A stretch of DNA of 64,000 nt from an uncultured Dehalococcoidia bacterium (GTDB taxonomy: Bacteria; Chloroflexota; Dehalococcoidia; Lucifugimonadales; GCA-2712585). Shown one piece after another: positions 52,130-61,150 of this stretch (its first letter is position 1; each line of letters opens with the position of its first letter). The DNA is taken from the NCBI GenBank assembly GCA_958295715.1, contig OY282371.1, forward strand, positions 520,133-584,132, given 5' to 3'. Under the pieces are notes generated by a model that saw only the letters and a list, made by a program, of their open reading frames with translations, was not told where the DNA came from and ran no database searches. The position numbers and the translations under genes are program-made.

Positions 52130-53113
52130 TCATCTCCGGTCCGACAGCCAGCGGGCCGCGTCCTTGGCGTGGTACGTAATGATAACGTCGGCCCCGGCCC
52201 TGCGTATTCCTGTCAGGACCTCCAGGGCCGCCTCCCGCTCGTTCACCCACCCGTTGGCCGCCGCCGCCTTGATGAGGGAATACTCGCCGCTCACGTTGTA
52301 GGCCGCTATGGGATGGTCGAACCGCTCCCTGGCCCGGGCGATAACGTCCAGGTAGGCGAGGGCGGGCTTCACCATCACGATGTCCGCGCCCTCCCGGATG
52401 TCGAGTTCGATTTCGCGCAGGGCCACGCGCCCGTTGGCGGGGTCCAACTGGTAGCTGCGGCGGTCCCCCTGCTGAGGAGCCGAGGCCGCCGCCACCCGGA
52501 AGGGGCCGTAGAAGGCGGAGGCGTGCTTGGCGGCGTAGGCCATGATGGGCACGCGTTGGAAGCCGCCGCCGTCCAGGGCCGTGCGGACACCCCTTACCTG
52601 GCCGTCCATCATCCCGGAGGGGGCCACCACGTCGGCCCCGGCCTCGGCGTGGGACAGGGCCGTGCGGGCGTACAGTTCCACCGTGGCGTCGTTCTGAACG
52701 CGTCCATCCTCCAGAACCCCGCAATGGCCGTGGCTCGTGTACTGGCAGAGGCAAACGTCGGTGATGACCAGGAGGTCGGGGATGGCCTGCTTGATAACCC
52801 GTATGGCCTCCTGAATAATCCCGTGGTCGTCGTAGGCCTCGGAGCCTAAGGGGTCCTTCTGCGCGGGCAGCCCAAAGAGCAGGACGCCGGGAATCCCCAG
52901 TCCCGCCACCTCCGTGACCTCGGCCAAGAGGTGGTCTAGGGACAGGTGATACGCGCCGGGCATAGGCCCCACCGGCTCGCGCAGGTCCCTGCCGTGGGTG
53001 ACAAATATGGGGTAGATGAAGTCCGAGGCCGTCAGCCGCGTCTCCCTGAGGAGCCTCCGCAGGGGTTCCCCCTCTCGAAGTCTCCGCAGCCGGGTCGCCG
53101 GGAAGCCGGACAT
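52130..53113 (-). CDS. hemB: Porphobilinogen synthase (5-aminolevulinate dehydratase)
   Basis: Condenses two 5-aminolevulinates into porphobilinogen. The 327-residue enzyme has the zinc-type cysteine cluster VCLCQYTSHGHCG, and active-site lysines in YAAKHASAFYGPF and MVKPALAYLDV. It is the last gene of a sirC-hemC-cobA/hemD-hemB unit, 6 bases after the preceding stop. Confidence 0.96.
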   Translation of the reverse strand: MSGFPATRLRRLREGEPLRRLLRETRLTASDFIYPIFVTHGRDLREPVGPMPGAYHLSLDHLLAEVTEVAGLGIPGVLLFGLPAQKDPLGSEAYDDHGIIQEAIRVIKQAIPDLLVITDVCLCQYTSHGHCGVLEDGRVQNDATVELYARTALSHAEAGADVVAPSGMMDGQVRGVRTALDGGGFQRVPIMAYAAKHASAFYGPFRVAAASAPQQGDRRSYQLDPANGRVALREIELDIREGADIVMVKPALAYLDVIARARERFDHPIAAYNVSGEYSLIKAAAANGWVNEREAALEVLTGIRRAGADVIITYHAKDAARWLSDRR

Positions 53114-53119
53114 TCCTTC

Positions 53120-54652
53120 CTACCCCCCCTCGTGGGGCGCGAAGTGGGACTTTAGGGCCTCCACCAGCCCCTTGACGGTGTGATGGCGCGCCACCACGCC
53201 AACGCTGAGGCCCATCTCCCGCGCCGTCTGAGCCGTCACCGGGCCGATGCAGGCTATCAAGGGGCCGTCCAGCAGGCCCGTGTTTCCATCCAAGAGATTT
53301 ACCAGATTTCGCACCGTTGATGAACTGGTGAATGTCACAACGTCTATCTTACCACGAGCCAGGGCCGCCTGAGCCTTTTCGCGGGACCCCTCGGGGGTTA
53401 GGGTGCGGTAGGCGATGGGCTGGTCCACCGCAAAACCCAGGCTCCGAAGCTCCGCCGCCGCGTTGTCGGGGGCGATGTCCGCGCGGGGCATTAGGACCGT
53501 GGAACCGTTGGAGCCGGCGTCCCTGAAGCCCTCCGTCAGGCCTCTGGACGTGTACTGGGAGGGAACGAAGTCTGGCCGTATGCCGCGGGACACCAGGGCC
53601 GACGCTGTGGCAGGGCCGATGGCGCACACGCGCGCCCCCGACAGGGCCCGGGCGTCCAGCCCCTTGGCCGCCATCCGTTGAAAGAATGCGTCCACCCCGT
53701 TGACGCTGGTGAAGGCCGCCCACCGGTAGCTCGCCAGCCTGTCGATGGCCTTGTCCAGGTCCGACCAATCCTCCGGCGGCGCGATTCTTATGGCCGGGAC
53801 CTCCACTGGACAGGCCCCCTCCTCCGAAAGCAGGCGGCTGAGGGACGACGCCTGGGGTCTAGAGCGGGTCACCAGCGCCCGTTTGCCGAACAGTGGCGCG
53901 TCCTCAAACCAGCGGATCTCCCGGCGGAGCCGCGCCACCGGGCCTATGACCACCACCACCGGCGGCCCCAGGCCGGCTTCCAGGCACCGCTCGGCGATAT
54001 TCGCCAAGGTACCCGTCACCGTTCGCTGCCGCGGCTCCGTGCCCCACTGCACCACGGCCGCGGGGGTGGACGGCCTCATTCCTTCCCGCGCGAGCCGCGC
54101 CGTCACCGTTGGCAGCGCGGCCCAGCCCATGAGGATGACCAGGGTCCCGCCCGTTCTCGCCAAGGCGTCCCAGCGCGTCGCCGGCGGCCCCTTATCCGGG
54201 TCCTCCACGGCGCTGACCACCGTGAAAGATGACGCAGCTTCGCGGTGGGTCAAGGGTATGCCGGCGTAGGCCGGGGCCGCCACCGCCGAGGTGACTCCGG
54301 GCACGACCTCGAAGGGTATCTCAGCCATGGCCAGCACCTGCGCCTCCTCTCCCCCGCGTCCAAACACAAAGGGGTCTCCCCCCTTCAGCCGCACCACCCG
54401 CTTACCCTCCCTGGCCGCGTCAATCATAAGGGTGTAGATGTTCCGCTGCCTCGTTTCGTTGGAACCGGGGTCCTTCCCGGCGTAAACCAGCTCCGCGCTC
54501 TGCTTAGATTCCTTGAGCAGCCGGCGGTCCACCAGCCTGTCGTATACGATGACGTCGGCTTCGCGGAGGCGTTCCAGCCCCTTGACGGTGATGAGCCCCG
54601 GCTCCCCCGGCCCCGCCCCCACCAGGTACACCCTGCCCACAGGCGCGATCAT
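53120..54652 (-). CDS. cobA-hemD: Uroporphyrinogen-III methyltransferase / uroporphyrinogen-III synthase fusion
   Basis: The start at 54652 gives 510 residues. The N-terminal half (to about 245) is SUMT: VYLVGAGPGEPGLIT, RLKGGDPFVFGRGGEE, YAGIPLTHREAAS and ILMGW. The C-terminal half is HemD: KRALVTRSRPQASSLS, FTSVNGVDAFF and VTFTSSSTVRNL. The fusion makes uroporphyrinogen III and diverts it to siroheme and cobalamin. ATG overlaps the hemC stop by 4 bases. Confidence 0.94.
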   Translation of the reverse strand: MIAPVGRVYLVGAGPGEPGLITVKGLERLREADVIVYDRLVDRRLLKESKQSAELVYAGKDPGSNETRQRNIYTLMIDAAREGKRVVRLKGGDPFVFGRGGEEAQVLAMAEIPFEVVPGVTSAVAAPAYAGIPLTHREAASSFTVVSAVEDPDKGPPATRWDALARTGGTLVILMGWAALPTVTARLAREGMRPSTPAAVVQWGTEPRQRTVTGTLANIAERCLEAGLGPPVVVVIGPVARLRREIRWFEDAPLFGKRALVTRSRPQASSLSRLLSEEGACPVEVPAIRIAPPEDWSDLDKAIDRLASYRWAAFTSVNGVDAFFQRMAAKGLDARALSGARVCAIGPATASALVSRGIRPDFVPSQYTSRGLTEGFRDAGSNGSTVLMPRADIAPDNAAAELRSLGFAVDQPIAYRTLTPEGSREKAQAALARGKIDVVTFTSSSTVRNLVNLLDGNTGLLDGPLIACIGPVTAQTAREMGLSVGVVARHHTVKGLVEALKSHFAPHEGG

Positions 54653-55569
54653 TCCTCCCGCCCGGTTGACATAATCGCGGCGGCCCCCCGTTCGATGAGA
54701 CGCTGATGGGCCTCCATAGCCACCTCGTGAGGGTTGCCGGCCCTCCCATGGGCCTTGGCGACGTAGACCTGGCCCCCGTCCGGCGAGGCTACGAAGACCG
54801 TAATAACCATGGTGTCGCCGCTCACCCGGGCGTAGGCCGCCGCCGCGTCGCTGCACCCCCCGCCCAACCGCTCCAAAAAGGCCCTCTCCGCCGTGACCGC
54901 CCGGCGCGTGGGGCCGTGGTCTACGGACATCAGGATGGACGCCGCTTGGTAGTCGTCCACGCGTATCTCCACTGCCAGGGCGCCTTGGCCCGGGGCCGGG
55001 ACGAACCGGTCCGTGGGCAGATACTCCGACACCCGGTCGGCCAGTCCCAGGCGAATGACCCCGGCGGCGGCCACGACAATCCCGTCGTAGTCCGGCCCGC
55101 CGGCCTTGGCCACCCTGGTATCCACGTTGCCGCGTATGGAGAGCGTCTGGGACCGGGGGGACCACCGGTTGAGTTGGGCCACGCGCCGGGGACTGCTGGC
55201 GCCTATCCTGGCCCCGGGCGGCAGGGCGTCCATGGCGAGGCCCCACCGGTTGATGAGGACGTCCCTGGCGTCCAGACGCTCGCCGACGGCGCCGATGGAC
55301 AGTCCCTCAGGCAGGGCGGTGGTCAGGTCCTTCAGGCTGTGGACGGCCATGTCCACCTCGCCACGGAGGAGGGCCTCCTCTATCTCCTTGACGAATACGC
55401 CGAGGCCCAGGCTGCGGATGGGGGCCTCCGGGAACCTGTCGCCGCCCGTTCGAAGGGCCTTCACCCTGAACTCGAGGCCCGGATGCCGCTCCTTCAGCCG
55501 CTCCACCACCTCCTGGGTCTGAATGAGGGCCAGCCTGCTCCCCCGAGTCCCAACGACCAGAGGCTTCAC
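54649..55569 (-). CDS. hemC: Hydroxymethylbilane synthase
   Basis: Joins four porphobilinogens into hydroxymethylbilane. A GTG at 55569 with AAGGAGGC just before it gives 306 residues starting KPLVVGTRGSRLALIQT. VHSLKDLTTALPEG and the cofactor loop LGGGCSDAAAAY, with the Cys that holds dipyrromethane, are intact. It overlaps sirC and cobA-hemD. Confidence 0.95.
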   Translation of the reverse strand: MKPLVVGTRGSRLALIQTQEVVERLKERHPGLEFRVKALRTGGDRFPEAPIRSLGLGVFVKEIEEALLRGEVDMAVHSLKDLTTALPEGLSIGAVGERLDARDVLINRWGLAMDALPPGARIGASSPRRVAQLNRWSPRSQTLSIRGNVDTRVAKAGGPDYDGIVVAAAGVIRLGLADRVSEYLPTDRFVPAPGQGALAVEIRVDDYQAASILMSVDHGPTRRAVTAERAFLERLGGGCSDAAAAYARVSGDTMVITVFVASPDGGQVYVAKAHGRAGNPHEVAMEAHQRLIERGAAAIMSTGREE

Positions 55570-56207
55570 GGCGCCTCCTTTCCCTCTGCCAGGCGCGACA
55601 CGATAAGCTCCAGGGCCTCGGCTTCGCGGCCATCCCGCGCCATCTCCACAAGCTCCATGGTAATGTGCTCCTGCCACCGGTCCGGCGGGACTACCAGACC
55701 GCGCCGCTTCACCTCCCTGCGGGCCTTGGAAAGGACGCCGGCCAGGTCGGCGTACTGCACCAACTCGCTTCCCTCCAAGGTCTCCCTCAGCTTTCGCGCC
55801 AGGGCCGGGCTTGCCCCGCTTGTGGATATGGCGATGGTCACGGGGCCGCGCTCAACGATGGCGGGGGCGATGAAGGCGCAAAGGGGCGGGTAGTCGACCA
55901 CGTTCAGGAGGGCCTTCTCCCGTTCGGCCTCCTCGGCGATGACGCGGTTAACCTCGTTGTCGTTGGTGGCGGCGATGGCGAGGAAGGCCCCCTTCAGGTC
56001 GCCCTCCCGGTATGGCCGTTGAAGCCAGGCTATCCGCCCTTGGGAGGCCCATCGGCCGATGGCGGGTGTCACCCGGGGGCTGACCACCGTTACGGAGCAG
56101 TCGTGCTTGGTTAGATTCCGCACCTTGCCCTCGGCCACCCGCCCGCCGCCGATGACGACGCAGGCCCGGCCCTTCAGGTTGAGGAAAACGGGGTAGTAGG
56201 AGGCCAT
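55566..56207 (-). CDS. sirC: Precorrin-2 dehydrogenase / sirohydrochlorin ferrochelatase-like protein
   Basis: The 213-residue protein has the NAD loop CVVIGGGRVAEGKVRNL, followed by AIAATNDNEVNRVIAEEAE and TIAISTSGASPALARKLRE, which are CysG N-domain hallmarks. It would oxidise precorrin-2 made by the fused CobA. Start at 56207 (ASYYPVFLNLKGR). It is the first gene of the tetrapyrrole unit. The hemA gene often found between sirC and hemC is missing. Confidence 0.92.
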   Translation of the reverse strand: MASYYPVFLNLKGRACVVIGGGRVAEGKVRNLTKHDCSVTVVSPRVTPAIGRWASQGRIAWLQRPYREGDLKGAFLAIAATNDNEVNRVIAEEAEREKALLNVVDYPPLCAFIAPAIVERGPVTIAISTSGASPALARKLRETLEGSELVQYADLAGVLSKARREVKRRGLVVPPDRWQEHITMELVEMARDGREAEALELIVSRLAEGKEAP

Positions 56208-56383
56208 GGGCGCTCCCCTCCAAACGGATTGCCGCCGTGGTTGACCCCTCAATTGTACCAAACGCGCCCCCCGCCCCCAACCGCCCGCCGCCGCGGCCCT
56301 TGACATCCCCGGCGCGCCCTCTCCCGCCCCCCTCCCGTCATTCCCGCCCCCCCGCTTTCCGTCACTCCCGCCTCTCCTCTCGT

Positions 56384-56634
56384 CATTCCCGCGTAGGCGG
56401 GAATCCATCCCCCTCCGTTACCCGAAGGGAACCGCGCAACGGCGCGAATGGCCGGTAAGAGCCGGTCGCGTTACGACCAGGCCGACCTAGGTCTCAATCC
56501 CTCGTTGGGAGGGAGAGACCGGGGTGTCCCTGGTAGACGTCTCGACCGGTGGCCCTGGGACTTGGCGTGTTGGTTTTGGGAGAGTAAGGGGATGGATTCC
56601 CGCCTGCGCGGGAAGGGCGCGTGCGCCCATTTTT
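56384..56634. repeat. REP-bounded element, copy A, with trailing GCGCCC palindrome
   Basis: The left palindrome starts at 56384 and the inverted right one at 56593; the right end continues into GGGCGCGTGCGCCCATTTTT. The cargo holds a strong hairpin GGTCTCAATCCCTC with GGGAGGGAGAGACC (about 56490-56520). A degenerate CGTCATTCCCGCC precedes at 56337. The gap before pcm holds no gene; a TATACT at 56702 may be the pcm -10. Confidence 0.8.
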
Positions 56635-56732
56635 GGTTTAGGGAGCGTTGGTTCTGCGCTGGGGGCTCCCCGCCCGGCGGCCCTTGCCTATCCGTGCGCG
56701 CTATACTAAAGTCAACGCTAGGAACAGCCGTC

Positions 56733-57392
56733 ATGGGAAAGAGCTTAAGGGACGCAAAAGCCGCCCTCTTTCGTAAGCTGAGGCGTGAAGTCGGGAACGA
56801 AAGGGTCATGCGGGCTATGGAGCAGACGCATAGGGAGATGTTCGTGCCCCCCGACCACCGTTCCGCCGCCTATGAGGACGCGCCGCTTCCCATCGGCCAG
56901 GGCCAGACCATCTCTCAGCCCTTCATCGTCGCCCTCATGACCGCCGCCCTCCGGCTATCCCCCACGGACACCGTCCTCGAGGTGGGCACGGGCAGCGGAT
57001 ACCAGGCGGCCATCCTTTCCCACCTCGTCCCCCGGGGCCGGGTGGTGACCGTGGAACGGATTCATACCCTGGCCCGCCGCGCCGAGGGCCTATTGCGCTC
57101 CCTTCAAATCCACAACGTCCAGGTCCTCGCCGCCGGCCCCGACCTTGGCTGTCCTGAGCAGGCCCCCTACGACGCCATCATCGTCACCGCCGCGGCCCCC
57201 AAGCTGCCCCAGTCCCTCCTCGACCAGTTGGCCGTGGGCGGGCGCATAATTATACCCGTCGGCGGCGCGGAGGAGCAGGAGTTGGTGTGGGCCATGAGGA
57301 CCGGCGAGGGCGTTTCCTTCAGCTTCGACAAGGGGCCTTGCCGCTTCGTCCCACTGATTGGACGGGAGGCTTGGCCCGGCCCTCCCGCCTAG
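56733..57392 (+). CDS. pcm: Protein-L-isoaspartate O-methyltransferase
   Basis: Repairs isoaspartyl damage with SAM. ATG at 56733 gives 219 residues. MFVPPDHRSAAYEDAPLPIG and GQGQTISQPFIVALM are family signatures, and the SAM motif is VLEVGTGSGYQAAIL. VTVERIHTLARRAE and IIVTAAAPKLPQSLL follow in order. A TATACT lies 26 bases upstream, without a clear -35. Confidence 0.94.
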   Translation: MGKSLRDAKAALFRKLRREVGNERVMRAMEQTHREMFVPPDHRSAAYEDAPLPIGQGQTISQPFIVALMTAALRLSPTDTVLEVGTGSGYQAAILSHLVPRGRVVTVERIHTLARRAEGLLRSLQIHNVQVLAAGPDLGCPEQAPYDAIIVTAAAPKLPQSLLDQLAVGGRIIIPVGGAEEQELVWAMRTGEGVSFSFDKGPCRFVPLIGREAWPGPPA

Positions 57393-57407
57393 CCGTATGG
57401 CCCTTCA

Positions 57408-57437
57408 TTGATAGCGATGCTGAAGCGCTGATATACT
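57408..57437 (+). promoter_or_regulatory. Promoter of gatB-secG
   Basis: TTGATA (57408-57413), 18-base spacer, TATACT (57432-57437), about 48 bases before the TTG start. Confidence 0.5.
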
Positions 57438-57484
57438 TAACCCCGCACACCACACCGGCCTAAGGCCGTTCTAGGCGAGGAAGC

Positions 57485-58993
57485 TTGGCCCTTTCATCCC
57501 CCGGCGGCTTCGAGACCGTCATAGGTCTTGAGGTCCACGCGCAGTTGAAGACCAGGAGCAAGATGTTCTGCTCTTGCAGGGCCGACTACCAGTCCGCCCC
57601 GCCCAACTCCGCCGTCTGCCCCGTGTGCCTTGGGATGCCCGGCTCCCTCCCCGTGGTCAACAGGAAGGCCGTTGAGCACACCATCGCCACGGGGCTGGCC
57701 CTCAACTGCCGCATCGCCCATCTCACCAAGTTCGACCGCAAGAACTACCCCTACCCCGACCTGATGAAGGGCTACCAGATATCCCAGTACGACATGCCCA
57801 TCGCCTCCGACGGCTCCTTGGAGATAGAGATTGACGGTGGGAAGCTGCCCGTCGGCGTCACGCGGGTGCATCTGGAGGAAGACGTGGCCAAGCTCCAGCA
57901 CGTCCGCGAGCCTGACGGGGAGCTGTACAGCCTTGTGGACGTGAACCGCTCCGGCGTCCCCCTCATGGAGATAGTAAGCTGCCCCGACCTCCGCTCGCCT
58001 GAGCAGGCCCGCCGGTATCTAACCACCCTGCGGGCCATCCTCCAGTGCCTTGACGTGACCACGGGCAGCATGGAGGAGGGGAGCTTCCGCTGCGACGCCA
58101 ACGTTAGCATCCGGCCCGCGGGCAGCCAAGACCTGATGACCCGCGCCGAGGTCAAGAACATGAACAGCTTCCGCTCCGTTTTCAATGCCCTGACCTACGA
58201 GGTTGAGCGCCAGAAGGCCCTAGTCTCCGACGGGGGCCGGGTGGTCCAGGAGACCCGCGGCTGGGTGGAGGAGCGCGGCGTCACCGTTTCCCAGCGCACC
58301 AAGGAGCACGCCCACGACTACCGGTACTTCCCGGAGCCGGACATCCCGGAGCTTGTTCTCAACGCCCCTTGGGTGGAGGAGATAAGGGCCGCGCTGCCGG
58401 AGCTCCCGGCCCGGCGCAGGGACAGGTTCGCGGCCCAGTACGGCCTGCCCGTCGCCGACGCCGGCCTCCTGACGGCCCGCAAGGCCACGGCGGACTTCTT
58501 TGAAGAGGCCCTGGCGTCTAAAGGCGCCGGCGATGCGCCCACTGACCGGCGCGCCAAGGCCTTGAGCAACTGGTTGTTGGGCGACGTGGCCCGCCTCCTG
58601 AACGTGGGCCGCCTCACCATTGAGGAGTCCAAGCTAAAGCCCCGCCACCTGTCGGAGCTGGTCGACCTCATAGAGTCGGGGACCCTGAGTTCCACCCTGG
58701 CCAAGACCGTCCTCCAAAACTCCTTTGAGACTGGCCGACCGCCGTCGCGGATAGCCCAGGACGACGGCTGGGCGCTGATAACCGATTCCAACCTGGTGGA
58801 GGAGTCGGTGCGGCAGGCCATCAGCCAGAACGCCAAGGCCGTGGATGACTACCTGCGGGGCAAGGAGACGGCCGCCAAGTTTCTGGTGGGGCAGGTGATG
58901 CGCATTACGAAGGGGAAGGCCAACCCGGCTGTGGTCATAGACCTGGTGGAGAGGCAGCTTGGCGCCCTCCAAAAGCATAACGGGAGAGTATAA
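57485..58993 (+). CDS. gatB: Aspartyl/glutamyl-tRNA amidotransferase subunit B
   Basis: GatB amidates Glu-tRNA(Gln) or Asp-tRNA(Asn) with GatCA. The 502 residues begin with ETVIGLEVHAQLKTRSKMFC and contain the zinc cysteines CSC..CPVCLGMPG. FDRKNYPYPDLMKGYQISQ and the C-terminal YqeY-like tail are standard. Start is TTG with an AGGCGAGGAAG site. gatA and gatC are not nearby. Confidence 0.96.
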   Translation: MALSSPGGFETVIGLEVHAQLKTRSKMFCSCRADYQSAPPNSAVCPVCLGMPGSLPVVNRKAVEHTIATGLALNCRIAHLTKFDRKNYPYPDLMKGYQISQYDMPIASDGSLEIEIDGGKLPVGVTRVHLEEDVAKLQHVREPDGELYSLVDVNRSGVPLMEIVSCPDLRSPEQARRYLTTLRAILQCLDVTTGSMEEGSFRCDANVSIRPAGSQDLMTRAEVKNMNSFRSVFNALTYEVERQKALVSDGGRVVQETRGWVEERGVTVSQRTKEHAHDYRYFPEPDIPELVLNAPWVEEIRAALPELPARRRDRFAAQYGLPVADAGLLTARKATADFFEEALASKGAGDAPTDRRAKALSNWLLGDVARLLNVGRLTIEESKLKPRHLSELVDLIESGTLSSTLAKTVLQNSFETGRPPSRIAQDDGWALITDSNLVEESVRQAISQNAKAVDDYLRGKETAAKFLVGQVMRITKGKANPAVVIDLVERQLGALQKHNGRV

Positions 58994-59209
58994 TTGGAAA
59001 CCGTTCTCAACCTTATTCAGATAGTGGTGTCCGTTGTATTAGTTCTGGTGATACTTCTTCAGGTGCGGGAGTTGGGCAGCGGGCTCTTTGGCAGCGCCAG
59101 CGCCACCTTCCGGGTGCGGCGGGGGGTTGAGAAGACCCTGTTCCAGTTCACCATCATACTCGTCGTCGCCTTTGTCTTCATATCCATCCTCAGCGTGAGG
59201 TTGACATAA
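58994..59209 (+). CDS. secG: Preprotein translocase subunit SecG
   Basis: The 71-residue protein has two membrane helices (about 5-22 and 48-68) joined by a glycine/serine loop (SGLFGSASATFRVRRG) as in SecG. The TTG start immediately follows the gatB stop. It assists SecYEG in protein export. Confidence 0.9.
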   Translation: METVLNLIQIVVSVVLVLVILLQVRELGSGLFGSASATFRVRRGVEKTLFQFTIILVVAFVFISILSVRLT

Positions 59210-59219
59210 CCAGGCCCTT

Positions 59220-60056
59220 GTGTCCGCCTCCCGCCCCATCATCACCCTAACCACCGACTTCGGCCACGCCGACCCCTACGTGGGCGTCGTGAAGGGCGTC
59301 ATCCTCGGAATCAACCCCAACGCCCTTATCGTGGACGTCACCCACGAGATATCGCCCCAAAACATCAGGCAAGGGGCCTTTCTGTTGGAAAACAGCCGCC
59401 GGTTCTTCCCGCCCTCCGCCATACACGTTGCCGTTGTGGACCCGGGCGTTGGGTCAGACCGCCGCCCCGTGCTGTTGGACACGCCGTCCGGCCGCTTTGT
59501 CGGGCCGGATAACGGCATCTTCAGCTTCCTCCTCGACGACGGCTCAGGGACGGGGGCCGGAAGGGCGGGACGCGTCCCGACGCCTCCGGGATGCCGCGCC
59601 TACCACCTGAACAACCCCCGCTACTGGCTGAGTCCCCTGAGCGCTACCTTCCACGGCAGGGACCTGTTCGCCCCGGTGGCCGCCCACCTCTCTTTGGGAA
59701 CGCCGCCCGCGTCTCTGGGCGAGGTGGTTGACAGCCTGATACGCCTGCCCGGTTCCACTCCAACGCGGGACGGGAACCGCGTTCATGGACGGACGCTTCA
59801 CGTGGACCGGTTCGGCAATCTGATAACCGACCTTCCCGCCGGCCTCTTCCACGGCGCCGTGGAGACGCGGGTGGAGGTGGGAGGGGTCACCATCCACGGC
59901 CTCAGCGCCAGCTACGCCGAGGCCAATGGCTTGCTGGCCATCATCGGAAGCTGCGACACCTTGGAGATTGCCTTGAAGAACGGCAGCGCCGCCGCCCGCC
60001 TGGGCCTGTCCGTTGGCGACCCCGTCACCGTGACCATTTCCCCCACGCCCTCCTGA
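59220..60056 (+). CDS. SAM hydroxide adenosyltransferase (DUF62 / chlorinase-fluorinase fold)
   Basis: The 278-residue protein has the fold signatures ITLTTDFGHADPYVGVVKG, VDVTHEISPQNIRQGAFLL, HVAVVDPGVGSDRRP and GPDNGIFSFLL. Known non-halogenating members cleave SAM to adenosine and methionine with water. No insertion typical of the true fluorinase was seen. GTG start 10 bases after secG. Confidence 0.9.
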   Translation: MSASRPIITLTTDFGHADPYVGVVKGVILGINPNALIVDVTHEISPQNIRQGAFLLENSRRFFPPSAIHVAVVDPGVGSDRRPVLLDTPSGRFVGPDNGIFSFLLDDGSGTGAGRAGRVPTPPGCRAYHLNNPRYWLSPLSATFHGRDLFAPVAAHLSLGTPPASLGEVVDSLIRLPGSTPTRDGNRVHGRTLHVDRFGNLITDLPAGLFHGAVETRVEVGGVTIHGLSASYAEANGLLAIIGSCDTLEIALKNGSAAARLGLSVGDPVTVTISPTPS

Positions 60057-60106
60057 CCGCGCTAGTCGTCCTGCTAGTGGCAATGGCGCCCTTTCACCGC
60101 TATCGG

Positions 60107-60115
60107 TGGTATACT
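60107..60115 (+). promoter_or_regulatory. Extended -10 before pyrF
   Basis: TGGTATACT is an extended -10 (TGn plus TATACT) lying 10 bases before the ATG at 60126, so the transcript would be nearly leaderless. No -35 was seen. Confidence 0.4.
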
Positions 60116-60125
60116 TGCGCCATCC

Positions 60126-60959
60126 ATGAGCGCCTTTCCCCAAAAACTGGAAAAAGCGTGCCAGGCCAACAGGAGCCTCCTATGCGTGGGGCTAGACCCT
60201 GACCCCGACCTCATGCCCGTCGACAGCGTCTACGGGTTCAACCGCTCCATCATCGACGCCACGGCGGACCTGGTGTGCGCCTACAAGCCCAACCTGGCCT
60301 TCTACGAGGCCCTGGGACTGAAGGGGCTGACGGACTTGGAGCGCACCGTTGACCACATCCGCGCGCAGAACCCCGCCGTCCTCATCATCGGCGACGCCAA
60401 GAGGGGGGACGTGGCCGGCTCCTCGGCGGCCTACGCCAACGCCATGTTCAGCCACTGGGACTTCGACGCTGTCACCGTCAACCCCTACGTGGGCCGCGAC
60501 GGGCTGCAACCCTTCCTTGAGCGCCGCGAAAGGGGCGTATTCGTCCTGTGCCGCTCCTCAAACCCCGGCGCCGCCCAGTTCCAGGACGCGGCGGACGCCT
60601 CCGGGGCGCCCCTGTATCAGAGGGTGGCCCAGGCCTGTGAAATCTGGAACCGGAATCAAAACGTCGGCCTCGTCGCCGGCGCCACCTACCCCGGCGAACT
60701 CAAGACCCTGCGCGGGCTATGCCCGGACATGCCCTTCCTCATCCCCGGCGTCGGCGCCCAGTCGGGAGACCTGGAAAAGGCCGTCAAGTTTGGTGTAAAC
60801 TCCAGGGGCAGAGGAGCCGTTATCAACTCCTCAAGAGGAATCCTCTACGGGTCCAAGGGCCCGGACTTCGCCAAGAAGGCCCGCGGCGCGGCCCAGGCCC
60901 TGAGGGCCGCCATCAACGAGACCCTGGACAAGGAGGGCGTCGGATGGCCCTCAAGCTGA
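60126..60959 (+). CDS. pyrF: Orotidine-5'-phosphate decarboxylase
   Basis: Last step of UMP synthesis. The 277-residue enzyme is of the longer PyrF type 2: SLLCVGLDPDPDLMP, YKPNLAFYEALG and IGDAKRGDVAGSSAAYA, with catalytic Lys and Asp. LVAGATYPGELKTLR and FLIPGVGAQSGD complete the barrel. Overlaps the next gene by 16 bases. Confidence 0.95.
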   Translation: MSAFPQKLEKACQANRSLLCVGLDPDPDLMPVDSVYGFNRSIIDATADLVCAYKPNLAFYEALGLKGLTDLERTVDHIRAQNPAVLIIGDAKRGDVAGSSAAYANAMFSHWDFDAVTVNPYVGRDGLQPFLERRERGVFVLCRSSNPGAAQFQDAADASGAPLYQRVAQACEIWNRNQNVGLVAGATYPGELKTLRGLCPDMPFLIPGVGAQSGDLEKAVKFGVNSRGRGAVINSSRGILYGSKGPDFAKKARGAAQALRAAINETLDKEGVGWPSS

Positions 60960-61150
60960 AGATGGGCGACACCCTGCGATTGAAGAAGCCCCACCCCTGC
61001 GGCGGCCGCCTCTGGACGGTGGCGCGGCTGGGCGCGGACATCGGCATCCAGTGCGCCAAGTGCGGCCGCCACGCCCTCATCCCGCGCTCCCGCCTGGAAC
61101 CACAGGTCAAGGAAGCGGCGCCGCAGGCCGCAGCGCTCCATGAGTCCTGA
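60944..61150 (+). CDS. DUF951 zinc-ribbon-like protein
   Basis: The 68-residue protein reads [20 protein letters not shown], then [22 protein letters not shown]. This is the DUF951 pattern, with one Cys in the first half and a CxxC pair. Function unknown; a nucleic-acid or ribosome role is often assumed. Start and stop overlap both neighbours, so pyrF, this gene and the mutase are one unit. Confidence 0.9.
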   Translation: MALKLKMGDTLRLKKPHPCGGRLWTVARLGADIGIQCAKCGRHALIPRSRLEPQVKEAAPQAAALHES

